Shown here: piece after piece, positions 46,601 through 59,974 of the stretch
Layout of the letters: each line of letters begins with the position of its first letter
Position numbering within the stretch: the first letter of the stretch is position 1
NCBI GenBank assembly: GCA_015499995.1
Contig: JADNRV010000045.1
Span: forward strand, 62,001 to 126,000
Direction of reading: 5' to 3'
Source: Flammula alnicola
Taxonomy: Eukaryota > Basidiomycota > Agaricomycetes > Agaricales > Strophariaceae
Length of the DNA: 64,000 nt
Position numbers and translations under genes: made by a program
The notes under the pieces: model-generated
What the model was told of the DNA's origin: nothing
The model's input: only the letters and a program-made list of their open reading frames with translations
Database searches by the model: none

Positions 46601-47941
46601 TTATAAATACATATCGTCCCATTCATCCGCTGGATCGACTGGTTGGGCAGGTGGTCCTGTTGCTGCTGAGCCGGTTGGAAGAGTTGGCGCTCAGATGTAT
46701 GTGCAGGAGGCGGTGCTGGCAGGTTTGCGGCAGATGCCTGCTGCTCAACCTCGTCGATGATGTCCCACATATCTTCATCATCGTCCATTGGTTCACTCGG
46801 AGGTGCTGCTGGCGCAGGAGGCGGAGCGTGAGCGTCAGATGAATTGCCACTAAATTCATCAAGAGATCTCCAGAAAGCTTCGTCGTCGTCTTCTCCTCCA
46901 TTTTGAGATAATGATTTAGGGTCTTCCGCTCGTGTCTGCGGTGGGGCATCGCTTTCGGCCCCCGAAGTTGGCGGCGGAGAAGACGCACGCGAGGATGGAA
47001 GGGAGGGTGAAGACCGAGGTAGACGGGAGTTGTCGTCATCAGTATCAATGCGTGCGCCGCTTGCTAGATCCGCGTCGTCGTCGTCATCATCGATGTCTTT
47101 CCGCTGACTGGGGCGTCCGTGGGCTTCATCGCGCCATACAGACAAAGATACCTTGTATTTCCGCGGTTAATACCATTACGACGATAAATAAGCTAGCTCA
47201 CATTCATTCGCCGCGAGTGACATAGTTTTTCGACGCGTTCGACTGTATCCAGAAATTGGGTTTTGGGGTATAGTTCATGAGTCCAATATTGGTATATTTG
47301 AAGAATGCGACTAAGATCCGTGGCCTTAGAGGAAGTCATCGTAAGAGGAGGTGGCAATAACCAAAGGAAATACCTACTTCGTGACCTTTCCCTTTGATTC
47401 TAAAGTCCTTTGTCATCTTGATAAGGTGAGGAAAGCCGTTTGGGCCCAGTAAACGGTTTTCATCAAGCTTGACGATCCTCCGACGCGCCTTCTTTTCATC
47501 TTTTCCTTGCTCTTGATCGCCTGACCGCTTGTTTCCAGTAGAGTTTCCGGTATCGCGTTGAGGAGAGCTGCTTGGCATTATTTCATGCGGTGTGAGTGGG
47601 GGCATGTTCCTGCGGTGACGCGCCTCGGCTTGACGAGTCATCTCTTCCTCATCAATAGTCGGAGGAAGAGGCTTTAGCGCTTCTTCGTCGTCGTCAAAAT
47701 CAGCAAAGAGGGCGTCGATGTCGACCTCTTGCACTGGAGGTGCTTTGTGCGTTGCTTTTCTGGATGGGCCAGAAACGCCGACCTCATCCTCAGAATCAGA
47801 GAAGAAGAGAGATGTTCGAGGACGTTTCGCCGGTCTAGGTAAGTTCGCGTTCTCATCGTCGGCGCCATCAATGTCGTTCGTTCGTTTTGGTGAGGCTTCG
47901 ACAACAGGTTCGTCCCAGATGCTATCAAGTGAGGAGTCCAT
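46601..47941 (-). CDS. CSM3: CSM3/Swi3/TIPIN replication fork protection protein
   Basis: Three exons, about 390 residues. The acidic N-terminus MDSSLDSIWDEPVVEASPKR and a nuclear-type basic patch (RPAKRPRTS) precede the Swi3 domain RRRIVKLDENRLLGPNGFPH...LIKMTKDFRIKGKGHEATDL, LSRILQIYQYWTHELYPKTQ and DTVERVEKLCHSRRM. A disordered acidic tail follows (DDDEDMWDIIDEVEQQ). With Tof1/Timeless this protein stabilises stalled forks and supports the S-phase checkpoint. The stop used (46601) gives the tail PVDPADEWDDMYL. To reach it one base must be missing near 46656 (GG), since otherwise the frame runs on without sense. The C-terminal acidic DDMYL ending is typical of fungal homologues. Confidence 0.88.
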
Positions 47942-48040
47942 GTGAGCGCGTTATTTACGTATGTTTATTGAACGCGATTTATCATTAATGAGATGGATGC
48001 GCACACGTGATTCTTTCACAAACTTCCGCTGACCACAATC
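47942..48040. promoter_or_regulatory. Compact bidirectional promoter, 99 bp
   Basis: Only 99 bp separate the ATGs of CSM3 (minus) and the methyltransferase gene (plus), so both 5' UTRs and promoters share or overlap this stretch. It contains ATTTATCATTAATGAG but no clear TATA box. Confidence 0.55.
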
Positions 48041-49041
<1,001 letters not shown>

Positions 49042-49206
49042 AAGTAAAACAAACGTAAAGTCTAGCTGCTTACTTTTGTTGAAAACGATAGTGTACAGTG
49101 CAGCTGAGATAGGTATGCTGCTAAGCTGCGTTGCAGAGCTAGAAATACAAAGATAACTGCGAACGCGGGTATCGTGAAGGTGGAAATGAAGCTATAAACA
49201 GAGTAA

Positions 49207-50375
49207 CTATGCAGTGGAATCAGCCCCGAGTTCGGCTGCAATCGCATCGCTAACGAGATGTCGAGTCCTTGTTTCCTTCGTTTCCAGTCGTTCTCTTAAA
49301 CCAGGAAATGAGTTTTGCAGAAGACGGTCTAGCTGTGGCCAGATTTCATCGGAAGTTGTTCCGGACAGGGTCTTGACCTTCAGCCCTGCCGGACTTTGGA
49401 AAGAAAGCTGGTGGGGGTGTTGATGGGAATTCGGCCGATGGATTTTGGACGACGCAGCCGACTGAGCAAAGTACGACAACAACGGGGATGTCGACGCGTA
49501 GAAAGCGGCGAGACGGCGAGCAAAAATTTCCTGTCCAAAAATAACGAGTCAGAACGGAAAACCCATGGAATAAAGGGAATAGTAAACGGACGGGATTATC
49601 ATCGGGACGCTTCGTTAGGGGTTCCCCGGTCTGATCGTCAAACCCTTCCACCCGAGGGCGATTATACGACATGTTGTAAACGCGTCCTGACGGCAGGTGT
49701 ATCCATCGGTCGGATATACGGCTCAGAATGACTTCGTCGGGTACGTCTAGATTGACAACGAGAGTCAACGGCGTACTTCGTTTCCTGGAATGAAGGGTTA
49801 GGCCTTTAGGTTTTGGTTGTATGAATGAGAAAACCTACTTGAGATGGGCATCGAACAACTCTCCTTGGCCAACGGTACGGGGGAAGCCATCTAGAATCCA
49901 ATGCTATTCAAATGGCGGGTAAGCCTGAGGTTATTCCGAACACAAGTTTTAGGGGAAAACGCGCACCTTGTTTTGCAGAGCCTCCAACCTGCCCGTGACC
50001 ACCTTCAAGACCATCTCATCCGGCAGCAGACCGCCACGGGCAACGATCCTTCGGCCTCCTTTCCCACTTCGTCCGTTCGGCGATGTGCTGACGCAGCAAA
50101 TCTCCGGTGGAAAGGGAGATAATGTCGTACTTCTGTGCGAGTCGGGCAGTAAGGGTGCCCTTCCCAGCTCCGGGTTTGCCAAACATGAGCATGCGGACGA
50201 CGCGTTCGTCGCGCTCATCCTGCGGCGCACTGTATGTGTTAGCGAAAAGGGGATTGCCCGTCGGCTGGAGGCAGATTGGACGAGCGATCGTTGTTGGCCT
50301 TTGGAGGAAGTGCAGGCGTCTTGGGTGCGCACGAGCTGCGCGGAAGAAGAGCGGACTAGAGACTGCTATGGACAT
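49207..50375 (-). CDS. ADK2: Mitochondrial adenylate kinase (GTP:AMP phosphotransferase type)
   Basis: Phosphate transfer between GTP/ATP and AMP, probably in the mitochondrial matrix. The N-terminus is Arg-rich and hydrophobic (SPLFFRAARAHPRRLHFLQR), a likely presequence. The P-loop is MLMFGKPGAGKGTLTARLAQ, followed by SLSTGDLLRQHIAERT (AMP site), GLLPDEMVLKVVTGRLEALQ, DGFPRT, and LVVNLDVPDEVILSRISDRW. The LID starts IHLPSGRVYNMSYNRPRVEG and lacks the zinc cysteines, as in eukaryotic AK3-like proteins. A C-terminal extension (VKTLSGTTSDEIWPQLDRLL) is normal for fungal Adk2. An earlier ATG 30 bp upstream is possible. One-base losses occur near 50051 and 50070. Confidence 0.87.
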
Positions 50376-50805
50376 GTCGGACACCCCCGCGGATGCTGTC
50401 TGCATGTCGCCCAGCTGCGAAAACACGAGAACGAGGAGAGCAAGAAGGAAAAGCGGGGAGGAGGCAGTTAGCGGTGAAATCATTTCTAATATAGGGACGC
50501 CCCTCACTGTCTGAAATGAGACCACGCCAAGCAAATTTGAAAAACAAATATCTATGGGGCGATTTTCTTCTTGGCGGCCGTCAATGTGATATAATTACCT
50601 GGGTTGAACTACAGCTGCTTCACTTTATTTAATACGCGTACGGAATTCCGAAGCATCCCGAGTGTGTTCACATTAAGCGTGATTCTCTATAGATTTTTTG
50701 ACTATGTACCTTGTGAATTTACTCGACTACTGCTTCGGGTGACTTATTCAGCTTTCACGCTATTTCGTGTCGCAATTCCGCTTATCGGCGCACTGTACAA
50801 TGAGG
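50376..50805. other. Intergenic, adenylate kinase upstream region
   Basis: 430 bp between tandem minus-strand genes. It should hold the promoter of the adenylate kinase gene and the 3' flank of the COQ11-like gene. No gene or repeat seen. Confidence 0.4.
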
Positions 50806-52145
50806 TCATGCTCCTGCAAAGCCCATCCCAGACTCGGCTCGTCCGTCTTCTGACCATCCGATGAGCTGACGCATTCGGGATACCCCTACTACACCCCGGA
50901 CGTCGTTCCGTGAATCCAGGGCAACACATATTGCTTCCGCAACATGGTCGACATGAATGGGTGGGATGCTGAGGGCGTTAGCAATTGATTCCAGTGCGGA
51001 CGTAGAACCCATGTATCTGAAGAAGAACGCGCAGCCGAGTGACGCGCGCCAAGGGATCGGAGTATACTGGATGGTGTGGGGATGCTTTGAGGGAGTTCCT
51101 ATGAATAGTAGCCGAGAGGTCGAGCACGGCGGCGGCAGGAGTTGTCAATGGCCGCAGATGGGCATGGTAGACGAGGCCTTGAGGTATCAATGTGATTTTA
51201 GGAACAAACAAAATAGGAAGAGGAAGCTATCACGCACTGGGACGCATGTAGACGCCTCTGTAGTCTGATTTTCCAACCATCATTTGTTCAATCCCTCGTT
51301 CGGCCTCCCGTTTCGTCTCGATATACCTGGCAGGTATGACTGGCCGGAAGATGTCTTCCGCAGAAATATAAACAAAAGGTCGTGGTTTGTTGGCATTCCA
51401 GCTTGGATCTTCCCCAGCCGGGGAAGAGAGAAACGCCTCGCACACGCGTAGAGCTATAAATGAATCATTCACAAGTCATGAGGCTAGCAAGACAAAACCT
51501 CGTAAATCACTCGTCCTCACCAGAATCGCGATTCATCGTTTCGTAACTCTTCAGATGATTCCCACCAGGCGTCTGCTTCTCCAGCGGATTGCCACCGCCA
51601 TCACACAGTGCATGGAAAGACTGCCAAACAGAGCGGCAGGTCCTTCCTGCACCGCGTGCTTGTACGAGCTGTTCTCTATGAGTGTTCCGAGCGTGTGCAC
51701 CACCCCATCCACTTGGGGAAAGAGGTGGGCGAAGCTCTGGGGATGAAGCGCGTCGCCTTGCTGCCAATCTACCTGTCATGAAACGGGGAGGAAAACGTGC
51801 GTGAGGAGAGCTATTCGCGAGCGGCGTAGTCGGGAAAAAGCAACACTTTAAACGTCCACGCAGGCGAGTGCCCTTTCGGAGTTCGGTAGGGCCTCCAGAT
51901 GAGCTGGCGCAGGTAGTAAGTAGGTAGAATAGTGCTGGCGTTAGCCCCATAAGCGTTAACTTCTCAGTGAGGGCACATTTACCTGACGCTTATCACCTGT
52001 GTGCCTCGTGCGAGAGCGGCTTTGCACACTGCAGAACCTGGCGAAAACGCTTCATGAGGGCTGCAGCCAGAGCTGGGATAGGGAGGAACGGACCTATGAA
52101 ACCATTTCCGCCGACAACGAGTATCTTGCGCACGGTCGAGTTCAT
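50806..52145 (-). CDS. COQ11: COQ11-like atypical SDR, mitochondrial
   Basis: Starts MNSTVRKILVVGGNGFIG (ATG 52145), whose GGNGFIG is the Rossmann dinucleotide-binding loop, followed after an intron by GSAVCKAALARGTQVISVSS. Other blocks: SGRPYRTPKGHSPAW, VDWQQGDALHPQSFAHLF, VDGVVHTLGTLIENSSYK, FVYISAEDIFRPVIPARYIE (YxxxK-like Tyr/Lys: ARYIETKREAE), GVYMRPSLVYHAHLRP and STSALESIANALSIPPIHVD. This matches yeast YLR290C/Coq11, a matrix protein linked to the coenzyme Q synthome, and related complex I NDUFA9-type SDRs. About eight exons, some only tens of bases. A Coq role is a family-based inference. Confidence 0.75.
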
Positions 52146-52855
52146 CTTTCTCTAGTCTATATGGGCATTGAGGTTCAAAAGCGGTCTAAGCAGATGGTGA
52201 AAGTATCAGTATGAGTTAGATTTCAACTTTCAACAAGTTTGGCGCTTGCAAACATTTCTCGGGTGACCTCATTTGTTGGGCTTTGTCACACAAGCAAGGA
52301 TTTTTAACAATTGTACAACTCGAGCTAGCCGAGTGATATATTTCTTTGAGCCATTGTGCTATAAAGTACAGAAGTTTCGCCGTTTATAATTGCTTCTCGT
52401 CTTGCGATGCTTGTATGTATAAATGAAAAAAAGGTATGTATGTAACGCCAAACCGATTCTATCGGCGGATGGATATGATGGAGGGAGTTTGAGAGGACGC
52501 AAGGAAAAAGACCCGAGGTAACTGCAATGAACCCATATAATAAACAATGAAGCCAATCGAGAGTAAATAACATCAAGTTAGAAATAAGAAAGCGGGTAAT
52601 AAAAATTTGAAGAAACGGGCCGAATGAAAGGTTAAATGCATAGGAGCATTCTCCGCCAGCCAGGGTCGTGAGTCGTAAACTTTCGTGCCGTTAGTGCGCT
52701 GCAGGGGAAGGTGAGCGGCGAGGCTAGCCCGCCACGAGAAAGCGGCACGTCTAGAGTGCCATGGGAAAAAGAAAATTTGCAATATGAAATCAATGCGAGA
52801 GTCGAGTCTTGAGGTTTGACGTTATTTGACGTTAATGTCGTTGGGTGGGAAGTCA
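52146..52855. other. Intergenic, no gene seen
   Basis: 710 bp between the COQ11-like start and the stop of the DPBB gene. Only chance frames of up to 83 codons, AT-rich in the middle. It must contain the COQ11-like promoter. No repeat found. Confidence 0.45.
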
Positions 52856-54073
52856 TTAGACAAATTGCCAGGTGACTATGGAAGCGGTAGCATAAGCTTA
52901 GACTCCATCAAAATGTTTGTGGGAAGGCTTACTGGGCACCTCGCCTTCTTCAAGGGTGGCAATCTTCTCAAAGGCGCCTTGCGACAGATCAATAGAATTG
53001 CCGTTGTCGCAAGTTGGGCATGCGTCTGCAATAGTCACAGTGACGGTCTAGACAAACGCGGAAAATTCGTAAGAACTAGGGATAAGGATCAGAAAAATGT
53101 TTATCAAACCTTCTTGTTATTCTCGTTCGTGATCTGGACCTGCTTTCCGCAAAGGCTGGATCGAACGCCTGTGTTACCATACCGGTCAACATCTAATTCG
53201 ACGATACGATAAAAATCTTCGTTAGCCACAGACTGATTTGATCAAAAAGCAAACTGACCGATGGCAGCAATCATATCAGTGTCTTTGTGGACAGTGCCGC
53301 AAGCACCAGCAACACCATTCTGATAGAAGAATGTTGCACTTTAGGTTGAGGTCAGCGCCGTGAAGCGAAAAGAAGGGTAAAAAGGGGAACATACACTCCG
53401 CCAGTTTCGACAGTGGAGGCAGAATTGGTGGAAGGTGCAGCGGCAGGCTTGGGCGAAGGTGCTGGTGCTGGTGCTGGTGCTGGTGCTGGTGCCGCAGGCT
53501 TGGGTGAAGGGGCAGCTTGCTTGGCGGCAGCGGATGAGTGAGTGGTCGGTGCTGGTGCCGGTGCCTTAGTGTGGTCACGGGTGCGGGCGCCTTAGTGGTG
53601 GTCACGGGTACGGGCGCCTTGGCGGTGGTCGCGGGTACGGGCGCCTCGGTGGTGGTAGCATCAGGCTCCTCGTCACAGAAGGGGAGGTCGGTCTCGTCGG
53701 TGCTGTCGTTGGCCGGATCACATTGTGAAGGGCGATCCGCTAGGGACTGGGTGGCCTACATAAAAATAGGGATGTTGAAAAAAAAGTGTGGGAAGAAACA
53801 AACAGAGAAACGAACCAAGAGAGGGTGGCAGCATTGGTCGAAGAACGTTGTGTTGTGCTGCGTGTTGCACGACAAGGCCATGTAGCGGGTGTGGTATGTG
53901 TCATAGGACTGTAAAAAAAATCAAGCAGAGTGTCAGGGCGATAAATCGGAATAAAATACGAGGAAGGGTACCTCAAGGAGAGCGGTCTCCCATCCTTGGG
54001 GTTGAGTAGCCCTAGGAATGGCCAATGAAGAGACCGAGACAACAAGGGAGAGAGCGAGGGACAAGTGAAGCAT
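52856..54073 (-). CDS. Secreted RlpA-like double-psi beta-barrel protein
   Basis: Signal peptide MLHLSLALSLVVSVSSLAIP (ATG 54073), a short region with YDTYHTRYMALSCNTQHNTT, a long repetitive linker and a C-terminal DPBB domain. The domain has GGVCTFFYQNGVAGACGTVH, KDTDMIAAID, CGKQVQITNENNKKTVTVTI, ADACPTCDNGNSIDLSQGAF and, after a last small intron, VPITWQFV*. This is the barwin/expansin-like fold with its conserved Cys pairs and the Asp of ADACPTC. Such small secreted proteins are common in wood- and plant-associated basidiomycetes. Enzyme activity is not established for most. The linker carries about four TTxAPVPVT-type repeats and an Ala-Pro run. A one-base loss near 53570 breaks it. It is divergent from the SCAMP gene, 1.3 kb away. 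Confidence 0.82.
53462..53505. repeat. GGTGCT hexanucleotide run (Ala-Pro linker)
   Basis: About seven near-perfect GGTGCT units in tandem, encoding alternating Ala-Pro on the minus strand within the DPBB protein linker. Such runs expand and contract easily. Confidence 0.8.
53563..53660. repeat. 30-bp coding minisatellite (TKAPVPVT-type)
   Basis: Three to four units of about 30 bp of the form GGTGGTCACGGGTACGGGCGCCTT, encoding Thr-Lys/Glu-Ala-Pro-Val-Pro-Val/Ala-Thr on the minus strand, directly beside the Ala-Pro run. Confidence 0.75.
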
Positions 54074-55376
54074 GGTCGTTGAGGAGGGTGGTGGGTTGGG
54101 TGAGTGAGTGTGGTTGTTGAAAGAAAGGGTTGGGTTTTAAAGGAAAGAAAGTGAAGGCTGTTTGAAAGAAGAGCTTCTAGTTAAGATATGAAAAGAAGGA
54201 GTAGAGGGTATCAAAAACACGAGGACTTACAGGCAAGGAAACGGCGAGGAGAAAAGAAACAAGGAACAATTGCCTAATCACTTCATTTATACATTATTCT
54301 ATATTTATCCCCGGCGCCATCTTTCGGCTTTCTCAACGCCGCCCATCATTATGTACCTACTTCGGTCTCCGAGGCAAGGGCGTTTGAGTGCCCGTCTCGG
54401 TCCAGCGATCCCAATTTGGCGCGCCTGCTAAGAGAGTCACAGATTCGCCTTACGCGAGCGCGCCGTCTTCCTTTTCCCCCAGCGTCTGCCCTCTTTCTTT
54501 CATTTATATTTCTATTTTACAGTTCTCGCCAGTTACCTCTCACACCCATTACAGGTCAACGCCCCACTCCTCGCGCCGGGCATTTCTGTTTCCAGTCCAA
54601 CAACTCCTTCCGGGTCGCAATCTCTCTCAACGTGTGCAGCTCGTCTCGTCAACATCGCTCTCACCAGTTACCTTCACAGGCAACACGCTCAACGCCCCAC
54701 TCCTCACGCCGGGTGTTTCTGTTTCCAGTCCAACAAACTCCCGTATGCACCATCGTCACTTCCGGACCGACAGCCAAAGAAGCAGAGGCGCAATGGTTAC
54801 GAGTCACGCCTCAAGCCCCGGGATACAGGTATTCCCTCGCCAGTCGAGTTCGTCTACGCGCACTGCTGCCTTTTGCTTCCACTTGTGAGGAACATATTTG
54901 CTGACCTTTGAATGTCACCATCTTGTGAAGTGAACACCGTTTCCAGAAATTGTCGAAGTGAGAAGTAACTGCATTTATTGGCCATGTAGCGAAGAACATC
55001 CTTGGCTTTCTCAGTATCAGATCGATGTGGCTGTCTTTGAAGCAGGAGGATTTGGGCAAAGGTTTTCTTGATTCATTGCTATATACACAGATAGAAGTCA
55101 GGAAATGGGGTATGCAGAATGAAGAGAATAGGAATGCGCCACGACGGAAAGTTCGCGTTCACGGCTGACATAATCCGGGAATTCGTTCTCACACCATCAC
55201 ATCCCAATTGGGACGGTTAATATTTGAGTGCCTGTGGTCCGGCCGGTCGTCCAGCCGATTCATTGTTTGGTTGCACCGGCTACCTCCGACTACGGCTGTG
55301 CGACCGCAACACACCAACGCCATTGACGGATGACATTCAACTTTCACGACCACTCAACGACAGCTTAACATACATC
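54074..55376. promoter_or_regulatory. Long divergent intergenic region DPBB/SCAMP
   Basis: 1.3 kb. Plus-strand frames at 54388-54904 are open in two registers but are compositionally Ser/Pro/Arg noise, probably because the DNA is CT-rich there. Apart from the duplicated segment described separately, no gene is supported. The last 50 bp are a likely SCAMP 5' UTR. Confidence 0.45.
54527..54741. repeat. Direct duplication, about 80 bp, two copies
   Basis: 54557-54607 and 54690-54741 are nearly identical (CAACGCCCCACTCCTC...TTTCTGTTTCCAGTCCAACAA). The upstream CAGTTACCT...CACAGG parts also match, at about 54527 and 54666. The copies are about 130 bp apart. Confidence 0.8.
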
Positions 55377-56727
55377 ATGAGTGAGTTCATACATCCCCTA
55401 CTTTAATATCATCATTTTCATCTATTTTTCAGCAGATTATAACCAGAATCCTTTTGCCTCGACACATTCTCTGGACACGAACCCATTTGACGATCCACCG
55501 CAGCAATCCGCATCTGCTGCATCTGCAGAAGCAGCCCGGCTGGAGGAAATTCGTCGTCGAGAACAAGACCTCGAGCGGCGTGAAGCAGAATTAAATAACA
55601 AAGCAGATCACATTCGTCGGCACGGAAGGAATAATTTCCCTCCATGTTCGTCTTTTTTTTTTTGCTATTCCTCGGCGTGCTCATTATATTCGTCATCCCA
55701 GTTTTCCCCTTGATTTTCCACTCAATCCAAGATGAAATTCCCGAAGCCTCGAGACGGATCGTCAAACACATATATCAACTATGGCTGTTCCTGCTCGGAA
55801 CGTTAATTGTAAATGTAGTGGCCTGCATCATCATCCTAGCATCTGGAGTGTCAGGCGGTGGAGGCGACCTCGGTGGTAGCCTAGGGTCAGTTTACTTCAG
55901 GTTATACTTCAGAACGGGCTCTCAACTCAACTTGACATCCTACTAGATACCTCATTTTCATTTCCATTCTCTCTTTCCTCCTCTGGTATCGGTGGGTACC
56001 TTCTCTGTCCGTTGTGCTTCGGGAACCTCATCAAAGCCGGTCTGCAGACCCATATACAACGGGTACATGAAGGTGAAATCACTTTCCCTGCACCCTTTCC
56101 AAAAGTCTGACTCGAGGATAACACAGGAGCAAGCATTATACTTTTGTAAGATAAGCCGGATTTGCCCGCATCGCCCTCTAAACCGCATGTGAATCCAGAC
56201 TTCTACTTCTTCTTTTGCGGATTCCACCTTCTCTTCAGCCTCTACATGTAAGCACGTCATGACTGGTTCTCCTCCTGACGGGCCCCTCATTTTCGCCACA
56301 CAGGATCATTGGTATTCCAGGGTATGTATCCAGACTCGAAATCCGAGGCAGAAGGCCAGTTGCTTAACGCTCTTACCGGTATAGCACGGGCTCCGCCGGA
56401 CTCATCCAGACCATCCGTCTATTCTCTGATCACCATTGGGTCGCAGCTGTCTTCGCCCTGATAACTACGATTGGATGGACGGTTCAGGGAGTAGGCAATG
56501 CATACTTTTACCGTGAAGTTCGTACTCGTCGGCCCATTGAGCGATCCATGGCTGTGAAGCTGATCTTTGCCTGATTAGATATACACTTACCATACGGCCG
56601 CGGGACATACCATGGAAAAGGTCGGGCTTAAGCCTCTCCCGTTGACTCCGACTGACGGTTGCACACCATACAGGCTAAGACGGAATTGGCCAGCCATGGG
56701 GCCAAGGCGTACTTTACACGAGGATGA
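55377..56727 (+). CDS. SCAMP, secretory carrier-associated membrane protein
   Basis: Four-helix membrane protein of post-Golgi and endosomal traffic. A 4-nt coding exon 1 (ATGA, 55377) splices to DYNQNPFASTHSLDTNPFDD (NPF repeats that bind EH domains). Then come a coiled coil (RREQDLERREAELNNKADHI), the conserved FPLIFHSIQDEIPEASRRIV, and helices QLWLFLLGTLIVNVVACIII, YLIFISILSFLLWYRPIYNG, FYFFFCGFHLLFSLYMIIGI and HHWVAAVFALITTIGWTVQG. The end IYTYHTAAGHTMEKAKTELA...HGAKAYFTRG* needs two further introns after 56513, otherwise the frame stops at 56574. The typical SCAMP C-terminus supports the longer model. No frameshift is visible here, unlike in the genes around it. About ten exons. Confidence 0.9.
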
Positions 56728-57223
56728 GCGATTACCGTATGACTGTTATTACCAAAACTTTGTAGCTCTGGGTATTTATATATGCTCCGTTGTTTGTATG
56801 AGGAGAAAGTGGCATGGATAAGTGTAAGAGCGCGCCCAAGGGCCAAGCAGTGCGGGTCTGTGCAGAACAATAAGTGAGTGGCTGTGCAGTGGGTGAACAG
56901 TGCGCAGCGGAGTTTGAAATGGAATGATCAAAAATGAGAGATGGACTTGTTCCTGTTTCTTTCAACCACCCGTCACTAAAGGTGAGAGTCATCCGCCCTT
57001 CTTTTCTGTCTCTTTCCTCACATCTTCAACAGTTCAAAAAGCCGTTTAAAAAAACATATAAAAAAAACTTTTATATTCATAAGCGGTTGTGTTATTACCT
57101 CCTGTGTGCGCCGTCTTTTTTTTTTCTTGCGTTGCTGTCTTGCCAATATCAGTTTCCATAGTACAGAAAAAGTCTACAAAGCAGTAACGACCCACCCAAA
57201 CCCCAAGAAAAAACCAGCCAGTC
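56728..57223 (+). promoter_or_regulatory. PAB1 upstream/5' UTR with poly(A)-like tracts
   Basis: About 500 bp upstream of the PAB1 ATG. 57031-57068 is strongly A-rich (runs of 5, 7 and 8 A), and a second A-rich patch (CCCCAAGAAAAAACC) lies just before the ATG. If these are in the mRNA leader they could bind Pab1 itself. A poly(T) stretch at 57116-57125 lies between them. Confidence 0.5.
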
Positions 57224-59526
<2,303 letters not shown>

Positions 59527-59974
59527 TTGCGTGATACGTATATGCTTGCGTACGATAGGGAGGAGTATCTCTAGGGTTTATGTTTATGGACCCGTCCATT
59601 CTTTATGACATATGTTTTGATATGCTGTGTTTCGCTGGCTTGTGGTTGTTGATCCATCCATCACTCATGCAACTCGCCCTCCTTGCATTTGTTCTTCTTC
59701 TCTTCACTTTGATTACTTTAGTGTTCAGGGTTGGGCGGGTTTGGTGTGGGTCCTTCCTTATGTTATGTACTTTACAAGGAACAGAGGTGTTTCAACTGCA
59801 GAATCTTTATTGCGTGTGTGATAAGGGTGTCTAGTGCAAGGCAAGTAAAGATCGAAAAGATATGGATGGTATGTACAAGGCTGTTGTGTACTCGTTCTGG
59901 TTACAAGGAAATTATGTACAGAGAACCATTCCGGTGAATTTACAAAAGGTGTTAGAATGAGTGAGTACATGACA

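Noticed and set aside
54388..54904. Two overlapping plus-strand frames of about 165 codons
   Set aside because: Both registers are open because the DNA is CT-rich and contains a duplication. Translations are low-complexity.
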